Shown here piece by piece: positions 52,401-62,024 of a stretch of DNA of 62,720 nt; position 1 is the stretch's first letter; each line of letters begins with the position of its first letter. This DNA is from JAGPHI01 sp036661035 (GTDB lineage: Bacteria; Bacillota; Clostridia; Oscillospirales; Ruminococcaceae). Below the pieces are notes generated by a model. That model ran no database searches. It saw nothing but the letters and a program-made list of their open reading frames with translations, and was not told where the DNA came from. The stretch lies in contig JAVWZM010000002.1 of the NCBI GenBank assembly GCA_036661035.1, forward strand, positions 1 through 62,720. Direction: 5' to 3'. The translations under genes were made by a program, and so were the position numbers.

Positions 52401-53984
52401 ATGCAAAAGATTTTTTATAACGGCACAATTATTACCATGGAAAAAAGTCTATATGCCGAGGCTGTGTTGATAAACGATGGTGTGATAGAAGATGTGGGCA
52501 GCTTTGACGCCTTGCACGCATTTGCGCCAAGTGCGGAATTGGTTGACCTTGCCCACAAAGCTATGCTGCCTGCGTTTATTGACGCCCACGGGCATTTTTC
52601 GTCTTATGCCAACGCGCAAATGCAGGTGGTGCTTGAGGAAGCTGACAGCTTTAGCGAAATTGCCTTGCGCATTACAAGCTTTATCAAAGACAATAAAATT
52701 GAAAGTGGCAAATGGATTGTGGCTAAAGGCTACGACCATAACACTCTTGCGGAAAAGCGCCACCCAAATATAGAATTGCTCAATGAAATTGCTCCCGATA
52801 ATCCGCTTATTTTGCAGCATCAATCCGGACATTGCGGCGTGCTGAATACTGCCGCGCTTGAAAGCCTTGGGATTAATGGCGATACCCCCTCCCCTGTCGG
52901 CGGAGTTATTGGCCGAGAGAACGGCAAGCTGACAGGATATATGGAGGAGGACGCATATATCAGCTGCATTAAGCAAGTGCCTATGGCTGGCATTGATGCT
53001 ATGCTGGGCGCATATGCCAAGGCGCAAGCTAAATATCTTGCAAACGGAATTACAACCGTGCAAGAGGGCATGATGGTGGCTGAAATGCTGCCGCTATATT
53101 CTTTTTTAATTGAAAGCGGAATATTAAAAATTGATGTGGTGGGCTATCCTGACACAAATTCTATGCAAGCTATTGTAAAGGCATATCCTGCCTGTGTAAA
53201 AAAATACAGCAAGCATTTTAAAATAGGCGGATATAAAATAATATTAGACGGCTCGCCACAAGTGAAAACCGCATGGATGAAAGCCCCATATCTGAATAGC
53301 GACACCTTGGGATATGGCACAATGAGTGACGAGGCGGTTTTGTTGGCTGTAGAAAATGCGGCAAAGGAAAATATGCAAATTTTGGCCCACTGCAATGGTG
53401 ACGCCGCAATACAGCAATATATAAACGCAGTAAAGGAAGTAGCCTTTACAGATGATAATGTTTTAAAGCTGCGCCCTGTGATTATTCATTCGCAATTAAT
53501 TACCGAAGATGAGCTTAAAGATGCCGCCGCCTTGAATATGATACCATCATTTTTTGTGGCGCACGTTTTGCATTGGGGCGATATACACATTGCAAATTTT
53601 GGATATGAGCGCGCAAAGCATATCAGCCCTGCACATTCCGCAATAAAAAACAACATGATTTTTACGTTTCATCAAGATGCACCTGTTATCGAGCCTAATA
53701 ACTTAGAAACGATACAGTGCGCAGTAACGCGCAAAACAAAATCCGGTGTTTCTTTAGGCGATGACGAATGTATCAGCGTGGAGGACGCTATAAAGGCGGT
53801 TACAATAAACGCGGCTTATCAATATTCGGAAGAAAATGAAAAAGGCAGCATTAAAGCCGGCAAGCACGCAGACTTTGTTATTATGGATAAAAGCCCACTT
53901 GCAGTGCCTAAAAACGAAATATCTAAAATTTTAATAACAGAAACAATAAAAGACGGTATTACGGTTTTTGCACTGAATGAATAA
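52401..53984 (+). CDS. Amidohydrolase family protein (YtcJ-like)
   Basis: A 527-aa metal-dependent hydrolase. It has the strand-wrapped N-terminus of amidohydrolases (IFYNGTIITMEKSLYAEAV), the metal motif AFIDAHGHFSSY near residue 58, further histidines in LILQHQSGHCG, LAHCNGDAAI and IIHSQL, and the C-terminal beta domain ending IKAGKHADFVIMDKSPL. YtcJ-type enzymes act on N-substituted formamides and related amides, but the substrate here is unknown. AAGGAG precedes the ATG. It stands alone. Confidence 0.9.
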   Translation: MQKIFYNGTIITMEKSLYAEAVLINDGVIEDVGSFDALHAFAPSAELVDLAHKAMLPAFIDAHGHFSSYANAQMQVVLEEADSFSEIALRITSFIKDNKIESGKWIVAKGYDHNTLAEKRHPNIELLNEIAPDNPLILQHQSGHCGVLNTAALESLGINGDTPSPVGGVIGRENGKLTGYMEEDAYISCIKQVPMAGIDAMLGAYAKAQAKYLANGITTVQEGMMVAEMLPLYSFLIESGILKIDVVGYPDTNSMQAIVKAYPACVKKYSKHFKIGGYKIILDGSPQVKTAWMKAPYLNSDTLGYGTMSDEAVLLAVENAAKENMQILAHCNGDAAIQQYINAVKEVAFTDDNVLKLRPVIIHSQLITEDELKDAAALNMIPSFFVAHVLHWGDIHIANFGYERAKHISPAHSAIKNNMIFTFHQDAPVIEPNNLETIQCAVTRKTKSGVSLGDDECISVEDAIKAVTINAAYQYSEENEKGSIKAGKHADFVIMDKSPLAVPKNEISKILITETIKDGITVFALNE

Positions 53985-54082
53985 AGCAAATAGCCTTTAA
54001 TGCCTTTTATATAAAATATGTCTTGCTTTTTATATAAAAATATCTTAGAATAGTAAAAATGTAATATTTATGGAGGCTTTAA

Positions 54083-54556
54083 ATGGCTATTGATAAAGTG
54101 CGCGCTTATTTTAAAGAGCGCGATATGGAAAACCGTATACTTGAATTTGACGTTTCCAGTGCAACTGTACAGCTTGCGGCAGAGGCTCTTGGCTGTGAGG
54201 CACAGCGCATTGCGAAAACGCTATCTTTTAAAGTGGACGATAAGGCTGTATTAATTGTTACCGCAGGTGATGCAAAAATAGACAATTCCAAATACAAGGC
54301 AAACTTTGCAACAAAAGCAAAGATGCTTACACCTGAGGAAGTGGACACCCTTGTGGGGCACGGTGTTGGCGGTGTATGCCCATTTGCTGTAAACGACGGT
54401 GTGGAGGTGTATCTTGACGAAAGCCTTAAACGCTTTAGCACAGTATACCCGGCATGCGGCAGCAGCAACAGCGCAATAGAGCTGACCATAGACGAATTGT
54501 GCGAATATTCAGGCTATAGAGCATGGATAGACGTGTGCAAGATAATCGAAAGCTGA
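54083..54556 (+). CDS. YbaK/EbsC-type aminoacyl-tRNA deacylase
   Basis: A 157-aa protein of the YbaK/ProX family, which clears mischarged tRNA such as Cys-tRNA(Pro). The conserved lysine lies in RIAKTLSFKVDDKAVLIVTAG near residue 43 and the glycine-rich loop is VGHGVGGVCPFAV near 95. It lacks fusion to a synthetase. GGAGG lies six bases before the ATG. Which tRNA it edits cannot be told from the sequence. Confidence 0.9.
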   Translation: MAIDKVRAYFKERDMENRILEFDVSSATVQLAAEALGCEAQRIAKTLSFKVDDKAVLIVTAGDAKIDNSKYKANFATKAKMLTPEEVDTLVGHGVGGVCPFAVNDGVEVYLDESLKRFSTVYPACGSSNSAIELTIDELCEYSGYRAWIDVCKIIES

Positions 54557-54668
54557 TGCTTGCAGCGCAAAGCTTGTATAAACGGTAAAACTAAATTGCT
54601 CTTTTAAAAGGTTTTAGGTTGATTTTCATTTTATGGGCAGATACACCAACATTTGACAAAGAGCCAAA

Positions 54669-54700
54669 AAAAGCCCCGTATCGTAAGATACGGGGCTTTT
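54669..54700. terminator. Bidirectional terminator between ybaK-like and zinc-ribbon genes
   Basis: AAAAGCCCCGTATC pairs with GATACGGGGCTTTT across a four-base loop, giving T-runs on both strands. Confidence 0.88.
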
Positions 54701-54713
54701 GTGTGCAAAAAGA

Positions 54714-54995
54714 TTATTGCTCGTTTTCTTTCATTTTTGCAAAGCACTCACTGCAATATACAGGACGGTCTTCGCGAGGTTTGAAAGGAACCTTGGCTTC
54801 GCAACCGCAGGAAGCGCAGGTTGCCACGAACATTTCACGGGCACCACGGCCGGCGTTTTTGCGGGCGTCACGGCACTCTTTACAACGCTGTGGCTCATTT
54901 TCAAAGCCTCTTGTTGCATAAAACTCCTGCTCACCTGCTGTGAAAATGAAGTCTTTGCCGCACTCTTTGCATACTAATGTTTTGTCTTGGTACAT
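54714..54995 (-). CDS. Zinc-ribbon protein, 93 aa
   Basis: A small protein with two zinc-binding parts: CKECGKDF with CKECRDAR (residues 9-41) and CASCGCEA with CSECF (residues 60-84). The first matches a zinc-ribbon found in many Bacillota and Chloroflexi small proteins (QEFYATRGFENEPQRC), which may bind nucleic acid. Eight cysteines in pairs suggest two zinc ions. GAGGAG lies eight bases before the ATG, and the gene ends at a shared terminator. Confidence 0.85.
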   Translation of the reverse strand: MYQDKTLVCKECGKDFIFTAGEQEFYATRGFENEPQRCKECRDARKNAGRGAREMFVATCASCGCEAKVPFKPREDRPVYCSECFAKMKENEQ

Positions 54996-55023
54996 GCTTG
55001 TATCTCCTCTAGTTTAGTATTTT

Positions 55024-55091
55024 TGCCCGCGGAAGGATTTAAACCGACACCTTTGGTTCGACCAACGCTCTACCTTAAGCTACTTGGGGCA
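55024..55091 (-). pseudogene. Decayed tRNA-like sequence
   Basis: On the minus strand 68 bases resemble a tRNA. A normal D-arm reads TAGCTTAAGGTAGAGC, then TTGGT-CGA-ACCAA, which would be an anticodon arm whose loop has lost about four bases, then a T-loop-like TTTAAATCC. The T-stem is mispaired, the acceptor ends pair only partly (TGCCC with GGGCA) and there is no CCA. No anticodon can be read. It is best explained as a tRNA remnant; a chance resemblance is possible. Confidence 0.35.
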
Positions 55092-55125
55092 TATATAAAA
55101 CGCGAACGCGCGTTTAGGGGGCAGA

Positions 55126-55659
55126 CTATCGCAATTTACGGCGGATACGCGCAAGGGCATTATCCACAGCTTTTTGCGGAATAGCAAGTGTTTGGGATAT
55201 CTGCGCATAGGTGTTACCACCAAGATGCAAAGAAAGCACTTGCTTTTCAAGCGGCGAAAGCTTAGCGTTGATGTTTTGCATGGTTTCGCTATAATCCTCG
55301 TTTGCTATTGCAAGCTGCTCAGGCCCATCTGCCGCAAAGCTCTCGTCCATGAGCGGCACAAAGGAATTGAGCGGCTGATGCTTGCGGCGCTGAGCCGCAC
55401 GTATCGCAGAAACCATTGCGTTTTGGACACAGGCGTTCGCATAGGTGTTAAAGCTTGCGCCTTTATCCTGATTATATGTTGCTACTGCGCTGAAAAAGCC
55501 TATCAGCCCTTCTTGAACAGCATCATCAAAATCCAGCCCCGGACAAACAGCGGCACTTGCCAAGCGATTTATCATGGGCATTTTTTGTGAAATAAGCATT
55601 GTCAAGGCTGCGTCATCTGTGCGTGCAGCCTCTATTTGCGACATATGAAGATTTTCCAT
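55126..55659 (-). CDS. Sigma-70 family factor, sigma-H-like
   Basis: A 177-aa sigma factor with region 2 (FDDAVQEGLIGFFSAVATYN, then FNTYANACVQNAMVSAIRAA) and region 4 (LSPLEKQVLSLHLGGNTYAQ followed by IPQKAVDNALARIRRKLR). The linking block RRKHQPLNSFVPL is very like sigma-H of sporulation, which drives early stationary-phase genes. It is shorter than Bacillus SigH (~218 aa), so it could be a relative rather than the orthologue. It has a near-perfect sigma-A promoter. The stop is TAG. Confidence 0.85.
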   Translation of the reverse strand: MENLHMSQIEAARTDDAALTMLISQKMPMINRLASAAVCPGLDFDDAVQEGLIGFFSAVATYNQDKGASFNTYANACVQNAMVSAIRAAQRRKHQPLNSFVPLMDESFAADGPEQLAIANEDYSETMQNINAKLSPLEKQVLSLHLGGNTYAQISQTLAIPQKAVDNALARIRRKLR

Positions 55660-55696
55660 TTATACTCCGAAAGATAAATCTTTTATAATCTATTGT

Positions 55697-55725
55697 ATTA
55701 TACATATTAAATATTAAATTGTCAA
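55697..55725 (-). promoter_or_regulatory. Consensus sigma-A promoter of the sigma-H-like gene
   Basis: On the minus strand TTGACA (55725-55720) and TATAAT (55702-55697) are separated by exactly 17 bases, a perfect consensus. The start codon follows about 38 bases later. Confidence 0.9.
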
Positions 55726-55870
55726 TAATATTCGATAAAAAAGTTAAATTTTGTCTGTTATGTATGATATCAAGATATTGCATTTGTATAAATCCTACAA
55801 TTATAATTGCTAGAAATCGCCCTGCTTTAATTATTCGTTTAAATTAAATAATTAAGCAGAGCGATATATT

Positions 55871-57253
55871 TTATTCTTTATTTTCCCTTACGGTAACATT
55901 GCGTATCCATTTGCCGCTGCGTATACGCGTAAGCGCAAGCACGGTTTTTACAGGGCTATCTAGCTTCATGCATGCGTAAACCACAGGTGCAGGCAGCTTT
56001 AGCACAAGGCCTGTAAGCACGCCCATGGGTATGCCGATAAGCCAAAGGGCGCCGCAATCTATCGCAAAAGCAGTGCGTGTATCTCCGCCACCGCGCAAAA
56101 CGCCCACTATGGTTACAACTTCTATTGATATTGTAAGCTGTAAAAACGCAAGCACGGTGATGATGCTATAGGCAATATCACTGGTTTCGGCAGTAACTTT
56201 ATATATAGATAAAAACGGATTGCGAATAAGCAGTAAGAATGCGCAGCTGAAAAGGCTGAGGGTAAAAGCCAAGACTATAAGCGTATTTGCCACACGCTTA
56301 GTGCGTTCTTTATCGCCCTCGCCTATTGTTTTGCCCGTTAGCACTGCCGCCGCATTGCCTATTCCGAAAATAAACACCATGGAAAGCTGGCTTACTACGC
56401 CTGCAATGCTATTTGCCGCCAAAAATGTACTGCCTATCTGCCCTATTATCAAGGTGGTAATAGTGGCACCAAGCCCCCACATCATCTCGTTGCCAACTAC
56501 AGGCAAGCTATGCTTTGTGTATGAGGGCAATAAAGTCCAGTCTGCCTTAAAGCAATCCATAATGCGGAAATTGACGGTTTTTTCGCGTGTGTGCATATAT
56601 ATAAGCACCATCAAAAGCTCGCAAAAGCGTGCAATAACTGTGCCAACCGCCGCACCTGCTACCTCTAGCCTTGGCATACCAAAGGCGCCGAAAATAAACA
56701 CATAGTTAAAAAACACATTTACAAAAAAGCTTACCACGTAAATAAGTGTGGACACCTTCACCTTTTCAACGGCACGCAGGCTCATCATGTAATTGTTGGA
56801 AATGCTATATGGAATATAAGAAAGAGCCACTATGCCAAGATATTCAGCCGCCGCATTTACCACGTCTTTTTCGGGGGAATACAGCGACATAATAAACGTG
56901 GGGAAGAAAAAGCACCCAAGTGTAAAAAGCACAGACACAGCAAAAACAAACTGCATACTCATGCGCATTACACGGCGAATATTCCCCATATCTTTTTTGC
57001 CCCAATATTGTGCTATAAGTACGCTGCCGCCTGACGAAAGCCCAAAGCCCGCCGACATTAGCAAGAAAAACGGCTGTCCGCCAAGGCTTGCGGCAGAAAT
57101 GGCAATGTCGCCAAGGCTACCAAGCATGACACTGTCCATTACAGACACGCCAAAGCTGATTATATTTTGCGCGGCTATAGGCAGCGCAATCGCCATTACC
57201 GAAAACAAAAATCTTTTTTCCAGTACAAAATGCTTATCTAATTTATTTTTCAC
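55871..57253 (-). CDS. MATE family efflux transporter
   Basis: A 460-aa protein with about 12 membrane helices and MATE features: ALPIAAQNIISFGVSVMDSVML near residue 20 (shown 18 to 40) and GNEMMWGLGATITTLIIGQIG in the second half. It is only distantly like the other MATE protein in the window, so they are not a recent duplicate. The start is the GTG at 57253, four bases after GAGGAG; the TTG at 57265 is part of that site. Confidence 0.9.
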   Translation of the reverse strand: MKNKLDKHFVLEKRFLFSVMAIALPIAAQNIISFGVSVMDSVMLGSLGDIAISAASLGGQPFFLLMSAGFGLSSGGSVLIAQYWGKKDMGNIRRVMRMSMQFVFAVSVLFTLGCFFFPTFIMSLYSPEKDVVNAAAEYLGIVALSYIPYSISNNYMMSLRAVEKVKVSTLIYVVSFFVNVFFNYVFIFGAFGMPRLEVAGAAVGTVIARFCELLMVLIYMHTREKTVNFRIMDCFKADWTLLPSYTKHSLPVVGNEMMWGLGATITTLIIGQIGSTFLAANSIAGVVSQLSMVFIFGIGNAAAVLTGKTIGEGDKERTKRVANTLIVLAFTLSLFSCAFLLLIRNPFLSIYKVTAETSDIAYSIITVLAFLQLTISIEVVTIVGVLRGGGDTRTAFAIDCGALWLIGIPMGVLTGLVLKLPAPVVYACMKLDSPVKTVLALTRIRSGKWIRNVTVRENKE

Positions 57254-57293
57254 TTTTCTCCTCAATAACTAAAATAGTGTTGATACGGTTATA

Positions 57294-57378
57294 TTAATAA
57301 ACACTTGTTTTATTAATAGCTTATCCTATGTGCCGGCTATCGCTCATGCACAATTAAAACGGTATTGCAAAACATTTC
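57294..57378 (-). repeat. Mosaic hairpin repeat R1, copy 7 (A cut, B, C)
   Basis: Module A is reduced to AATAAACACTTGTTTTATT, as if its left arm and centre had been removed cleanly. Then come AGCTTATCCTATGTGCCGG (module B with changed loop) and CAATTAAAACGGTATTGC (module C). It lies between the MATE and tex genes. Confidence 0.75.
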
Positions 57379-57477
57379 TAATAAATTAACTGCCAAGCAA
57401 AATAACGTTTGTAATTGCTTGCCTATACCCTCTTTGCAAACTCATAATTTAGCGTAGCATGTAGGCTTGTATACTTA

Positions 57478-59628
57478 TTATTTAGGCTTTTTCATGGTAA
57501 GGCTGATGCGCTTTTTAGTAGGCTCTACAGCAATCACCCATACCGTTACTACGTCGCCAACCTTTAACACCTCTGCCGGGTGGCGGATAAAACGCTCGCA
57601 TATTTGGCTTACATGCACAAGACCGTCTTGATGCACACCAATGTCTATAAACGCGCCAAAATCTATTACATTGCGCACTGTGCCCACAAGCTCCATGCCC
57701 GGCTTTAAATCGTTCATATCCATTACATCTGTGCGCAAAATAGGCTTTGGCAGCTCGTCGCGCATGTCGCGCCCCGGGCGCAAAAGCTCCGTCATGATAT
57801 CACGCAAGGTGGGCACGCCAATATCAAGCTGCTTCGCAAGGTCTGTAAGGCCAAGGGTATTCGCCTTTGAGGGCAATTCTGTTATTGTATCTTGACCGAT
57901 ATCCTTTAATGTAAAGCCGCAAAGGGAAAGCAGTTTTTCTGCCGCTGTGTAGCTTTCGGGGTGTACCGCCGTGCCGTCTAACGGGTTTTTAGCACCCGGC
58001 ACGCGCAAAAAGCCTGCGCATTGCTCGTATGCCTTTGGCCCTAGCTTAGGTACCTTTAACAGCTCTTTACGGGTTTTAAATTCGCCGTTTTCTTCGCGCT
58101 TTGCCACTATGTTTTTAGCCGTGGCGGCAGATATGCCTGCTACTCGCGACAAAAGCGGCGCAGATGCCGTGTTAAGGTCTACACCTACAGTATTTACACA
58201 ATATTCCACCACGCCGTCAAGGGCGGTTGCAAGCTGTGCCGTGGGCAAATCGTGCTGATACTGCCCTACGCCCACCGCCTTTGGATCTATTTTAACAAGC
58301 TCCGCAAGTGGATCCTGCAAGCGGCGTGCTATCGACACTGCGCTACGTAAATTAACGTCATATTCCGGAAATTCTTCCGCCGCAAGCTTTGATGCGGAAT
58401 ACACGCTTGCGCCTGCCTCGCTAACCACCATATAGCTAACGGGCATATCTATTTCGTGTATTACTTCAGCGGCAAAAAGCTCTGTTTCTCTGCCTGCCGT
58501 GCCATTGCCTATTGCTATTATTTCTACACCGTGCTTTGTGATAAGCTGTTTAATCTTGCGTTTAGCCTCGTCCACACGCTTAAATTCAGGTACGGGGAAA
58601 ACAACTGCTGTATCAAGCACCTTGCCTGTAGCGTCTACCACTGCCACCTTACAGCCCATGCGATATCCCGGATCAAGAGCCATTGCCACCTTGCCTTTGA
58701 TGGGCGGTGCAAGCAGCAATTGCTCTAGGTTTTTGCTAAACACATGTATTGCGCCTTCAAAGGCACGTTCGGTTAAATTGGCTCGCACCTCGCGCTCTAA
58801 GCTTGGGTGGATAAGGCGAATGTATGCATCTTCTGCGGCAAGCTTTACCTCGGCTGCCGACAAGGAGCTGTTTTTCACAAACATACTGCACACAATGGCA
58901 GATACGCGCTCTCTGTCCACCTCTATTGTCACCTTTAAAAAGCCCTCGCGCTCGCCGCGGTTTATAGCCAACACTCTGTGCTGTGCAATGCGTTTTACAG
59001 GCTCTTGGTATTCGTAATAGCCCGAATATACGCTATCTTCTTCCTTAGCACCCTTGCTTTGCACTATAGCGTTTGCGTTATAAAAATCGCGCAAGGAGGC
59101 GCGCAGAGCGGCTGTATCTGATATGTCCTCGGCAATAATATCTCTTGCGCCTGCAAGAGCCGCCTCAACGTCAGGCACTTCGTTTTCTTCATTTACATAT
59201 TCTGCAGCAAGCAAAAGCGGCTCATCGTTTAGTAATTGCTGCATTATTTGCTTTGCAAGAGGCTCTAGCCCTTTGGCGCGCGCTACGCTGGCGCGTGTTT
59301 TGCGCTTAGGCTTAAATGGGCGATAAATATCCTCAAGCTCTGCCAAGGTTGCCGCTTTTTCAAGAGCCGCGGAAAGCTCGTCTGTCATGGCGCCTTGGTC
59401 TGTAATGCTTGCGTTCACTTCGTCTCTGCGTTTATCTAGCCCGCGCAAGTATTCCAGCCGTTCCGACAGCTCTCGCAGCACTTGGTCGTCCATACTACCT
59501 GTAACTTCCTTGCGATATCGTGCGATAAAGGGTATGGTGTTCCCCTCGTCTATCAAAGCAATTGCGCCATCTACATGGGCTTTGTCCAGTTTAAACTGTG
59601 CAGAAAGCACCTTGGAATAATCTGTCAT
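57478..59628 (-). CDS. tex: Tex family RNA-binding transcription accessory protein
   Basis: A 716-aa Tex protein, related to eukaryotic Spt6. The order is a helical N-terminus (VLSAQFKLDKAHVDGAIALI), a YqgF-type RNase-like domain (ALDPGYRMGCKVAVVD near residue 315), helix-hairpin-helix repeats (VGVDLNTASAPLLSRVAGI near 490) and a C-terminal S1 RNA-binding domain (GTVRNVIDFGAFIDIGVHQD near 645). It binds RNA and affects transcription and stability. The ATG abuts the yfhO stop, so the two genes form an operon. Confidence 0.95.
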   Translation of the reverse strand: MTDYSKVLSAQFKLDKAHVDGAIALIDEGNTIPFIARYRKEVTGSMDDQVLRELSERLEYLRGLDKRRDEVNASITDQGAMTDELSAALEKAATLAELEDIYRPFKPKRKTRASVARAKGLEPLAKQIMQQLLNDEPLLLAAEYVNEENEVPDVEAALAGARDIIAEDISDTAALRASLRDFYNANAIVQSKGAKEEDSVYSGYYEYQEPVKRIAQHRVLAINRGEREGFLKVTIEVDRERVSAIVCSMFVKNSSLSAAEVKLAAEDAYIRLIHPSLEREVRANLTERAFEGAIHVFSKNLEQLLLAPPIKGKVAMALDPGYRMGCKVAVVDATGKVLDTAVVFPVPEFKRVDEAKRKIKQLITKHGVEIIAIGNGTAGRETELFAAEVIHEIDMPVSYMVVSEAGASVYSASKLAAEEFPEYDVNLRSAVSIARRLQDPLAELVKIDPKAVGVGQYQHDLPTAQLATALDGVVEYCVNTVGVDLNTASAPLLSRVAGISAATAKNIVAKREENGEFKTRKELLKVPKLGPKAYEQCAGFLRVPGAKNPLDGTAVHPESYTAAEKLLSLCGFTLKDIGQDTITELPSKANTLGLTDLAKQLDIGVPTLRDIMTELLRPGRDMRDELPKPILRTDVMDMNDLKPGMELVGTVRNVIDFGAFIDIGVHQDGLVHVSQICERFIRHPAEVLKVGDVVTVWVIAVEPTKKRISLTMKKPK

Positions 59629-61968
59629 TTATTCTAACTCTTCTTTCGTTTTAATAATCTGTGCCCTTTTTCGGCTCATTAATATAATAATTATATACGC
59701 GCCAAAAACGGCAATGCTGATAATCGTGATAATAAACGCCACCGACAAACCCGGAGTTTTATAGGTGAACACTATTTCGTTGTTGCCAGAGGGGGCGTAT
59801 ACGGCGCACATGCCTCCGGATACGTTTTCGATGTCTGTTTCAATGCCGTTTACTTTGGCGGTAAAGCCGCTTTCGTATGGAACACTGAAAAACACAAGGT
59901 TTTCGCTCGGCATATTGATTTTAGCCGTAAAGCCATGGCTTGTTGCGTCAAAGCTATATGCGGCGCTTGCTCTGCGAACGTCGACATCTTTGGTATAAGA
60001 TGAATAGCTTAGCATATTTTTGTCTGCCTTTGTAAGAAAATCGTATTTTTCTATTTGCTCATCTGAAAGGCCTATCGCCCGTACCAAAAGATTGCCGCGC
60101 ATTTTTTCGGACGTATCATTCAGCGCTTCTTGCTCGAAATAATTATCATAGGTGAAGCCCATGGGGATATAATTAATGTTTTCGTAATAGGTAAACGCGT
60201 CGTCGCTCCATGCTGTTTTCCAGCCGTATTGTATATATTTTTCTTCAAACTCTGCCGATTTGCTAAGGCGCGACACCATGTATTTGGTGCTTAAAAGCCC
60301 GTGGAGGGCGTATAAATCCGCATCGGGTTTAGACGACACATCGCGTTTTACGCCAACTGGCGGATAAAACTTCATAATGCTGGGTGTGACTGTGCTATTG
60401 AAAAAATGCAAGCAAGGCTTATTGAACCAAAGCCCGACATTGTCGTAACATTCATATGCATCTATGCGGTAAAAGCCCTCGGGCAAAGCAGATTTACGCG
60501 CCGCATCATAACATTCTGCGCGATAGCTTTTGTCGTTGTCCCATTGCGGAAATTTGCCAAGGGACACATGTATAACCGAGTAGAACACCGAAAAGCCAAG
60601 TATTGCCGCAAGCATTAGCGGCGCAAAGCGCACACTTTGGCGAAACCACCTTACTATGCAATAGAAAATAAATAACATTAAAATAGCCGTAAGCCACGTA
60701 AGCCAAAACTTTGCAGGCTCCTCTGTGACGCCAAGAGCCCACACGTCGTTCGTTTTAGTTGGCACAAGCCCAAATACCACAAACGCCGCTGTGATGATGC
60801 CCACTGTTTTAATGCCGCCTAATACATCTATGTCGCTGTCTTCAATGGCATTTATCGTGGCGGCGCACATTATTAGTATCGGCATGAAATACCAGCGCGC
60901 ATAGTAGCTTGAATTAAGAGCATAAAAAGCGGAATTGAGTATAGGGACAAACGCCATGAAAAGGCAGGTATACAGCACCTTTGAAAAGGTGCTTTTTTTG
61001 CGTGCGCGCAGATATGCCACCACGCCGGCACAGCCCACTATGGGTAAAAACGCGGACATACTTGTCCATTTTATTACGCCCTCTGTGAACATATTAGGCA
61101 GATACGGCGGATCCGGTGGGAAGAAAAGCGACGCTAAAATCTCGAAATACTGCTGCACCTTATCGTATAGCAAAAGCCCAAAGCCGTTTGACATGTCGAT
61201 AGTGCGTGGGTTATCACGCAAACTTAAAACAGCAGGTATTAAAAGCAAGCAGCCCATGCCAACGCCCAATAAGGACTCGAAGGCCAAAAGAGCAAAGCGG
61301 CTAAGGCGTATTTTGTAGTCGCCCGTAAGCACCTTTGCGATGAAATAGATAAATAAAAACACTACCTCGCCGGCAAAGAAAAAGTAATTGTTAATAAGAT
61401 TAATTGCCACGAAAAGCACGAAAATGCCGCGCCTTTTTTCGTATACAAATTCATCTAACGCCCATAAAAGAAACGGAAAAAGCGCAATGCAGTCTACAAA
61501 ATGGTTAAAGAAGGTATTGTATACCGTAAAGCCCGAAAAAGCATAAAGGCATGCACCGATTACGGCAAAATTGCGCGATTTTGCATATCTTTTAATATAC
61601 AGATATGCCCCTAAGCCCGCAACGCCGAATTTAACTCCGAAAAGCGGTACCATTAAAAACGGTACCCAAGCGGCAGGAAACATTGCCGACAGCCAAAAGA
61701 ACGGCGAGCCTAAAAGATAAAAGGAATACGAGTTTGCCATGCTTCCGCCTAAATCTGTAAGCCAACTCCATTGACCGGGAGTATTTTTGAAAAAATTGTT
61801 TGCATAATAATAGAACGGTATCTGCTGGCTGTTAAAATCTCCGCAATAAAGGAAAAGGCCCTTATCTACAATTACAAATGGCAGAAAAATTATTATAGCA
61901 GTGGCAAAGCATATAATAAATGCAAGTGTGCCGCCGTTTAATTCTTTTTTTGTTTTAAGGCTGTTCAT
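59629..61968 (-). CDS. YfhO family membrane protein
   Basis: A 779-aa polytopic protein with about 13 hydrophobic helices and large outside loops. The N-terminal helix is near residues 14-35 and the signature QQIPFYYYANNFFKN near 45 is typical of YfhO. In Bacillus and Listeria YfhO helps decorate teichoic acid with sugars using lipid-linked donors, so a glycosyl-transfer role at the membrane is likely but inferred. The C-terminal loop contains beta-rich YIPMGFTYDNYF. CAGGAG lies nine bases before the ATG. It is upstream of tex in one operon. Confidence 0.9.
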   Translation of the reverse strand: MNSLKTKKELNGGTLAFIICFATAIIIFLPFVIVDKGLFLYCGDFNSQQIPFYYYANNFFKNTPGQWSWLTDLGGSMANSYSFYLLGSPFFWLSAMFPAAWVPFLMVPLFGVKFGVAGLGAYLYIKRYAKSRNFAVIGACLYAFSGFTVYNTFFNHFVDCIALFPFLLWALDEFVYEKRRGIFVLFVAINLINNYFFFAGEVVFLFIYFIAKVLTGDYKIRLSRFALLAFESLLGVGMGCLLLIPAVLSLRDNPRTIDMSNGFGLLLYDKVQQYFEILASLFFPPDPPYLPNMFTEGVIKWTSMSAFLPIVGCAGVVAYLRARKKSTFSKVLYTCLFMAFVPILNSAFYALNSSYYARWYFMPILIMCAATINAIEDSDIDVLGGIKTVGIITAAFVVFGLVPTKTNDVWALGVTEEPAKFWLTWLTAILMLFIFYCIVRWFRQSVRFAPLMLAAILGFSVFYSVIHVSLGKFPQWDNDKSYRAECYDAARKSALPEGFYRIDAYECYDNVGLWFNKPCLHFFNSTVTPSIMKFYPPVGVKRDVSSKPDADLYALHGLLSTKYMVSRLSKSAEFEEKYIQYGWKTAWSDDAFTYYENINYIPMGFTYDNYFEQEALNDTSEKMRGNLLVRAIGLSDEQIEKYDFLTKADKNMLSYSSYTKDVDVRRASAAYSFDATSHGFTAKINMPSENLVFFSVPYESGFTAKVNGIETDIENVSGGMCAVYAPSGNNEIVFTYKTPGLSVAFIITIISIAVFGAYIIIILMSRKRAQIIKTKEELE

Positions 61969-62024
61969 TATAATATGCTCCTGTTATAATTAATATATAA
62001 TAATTGATTAAAAGAGGTTTTGAT

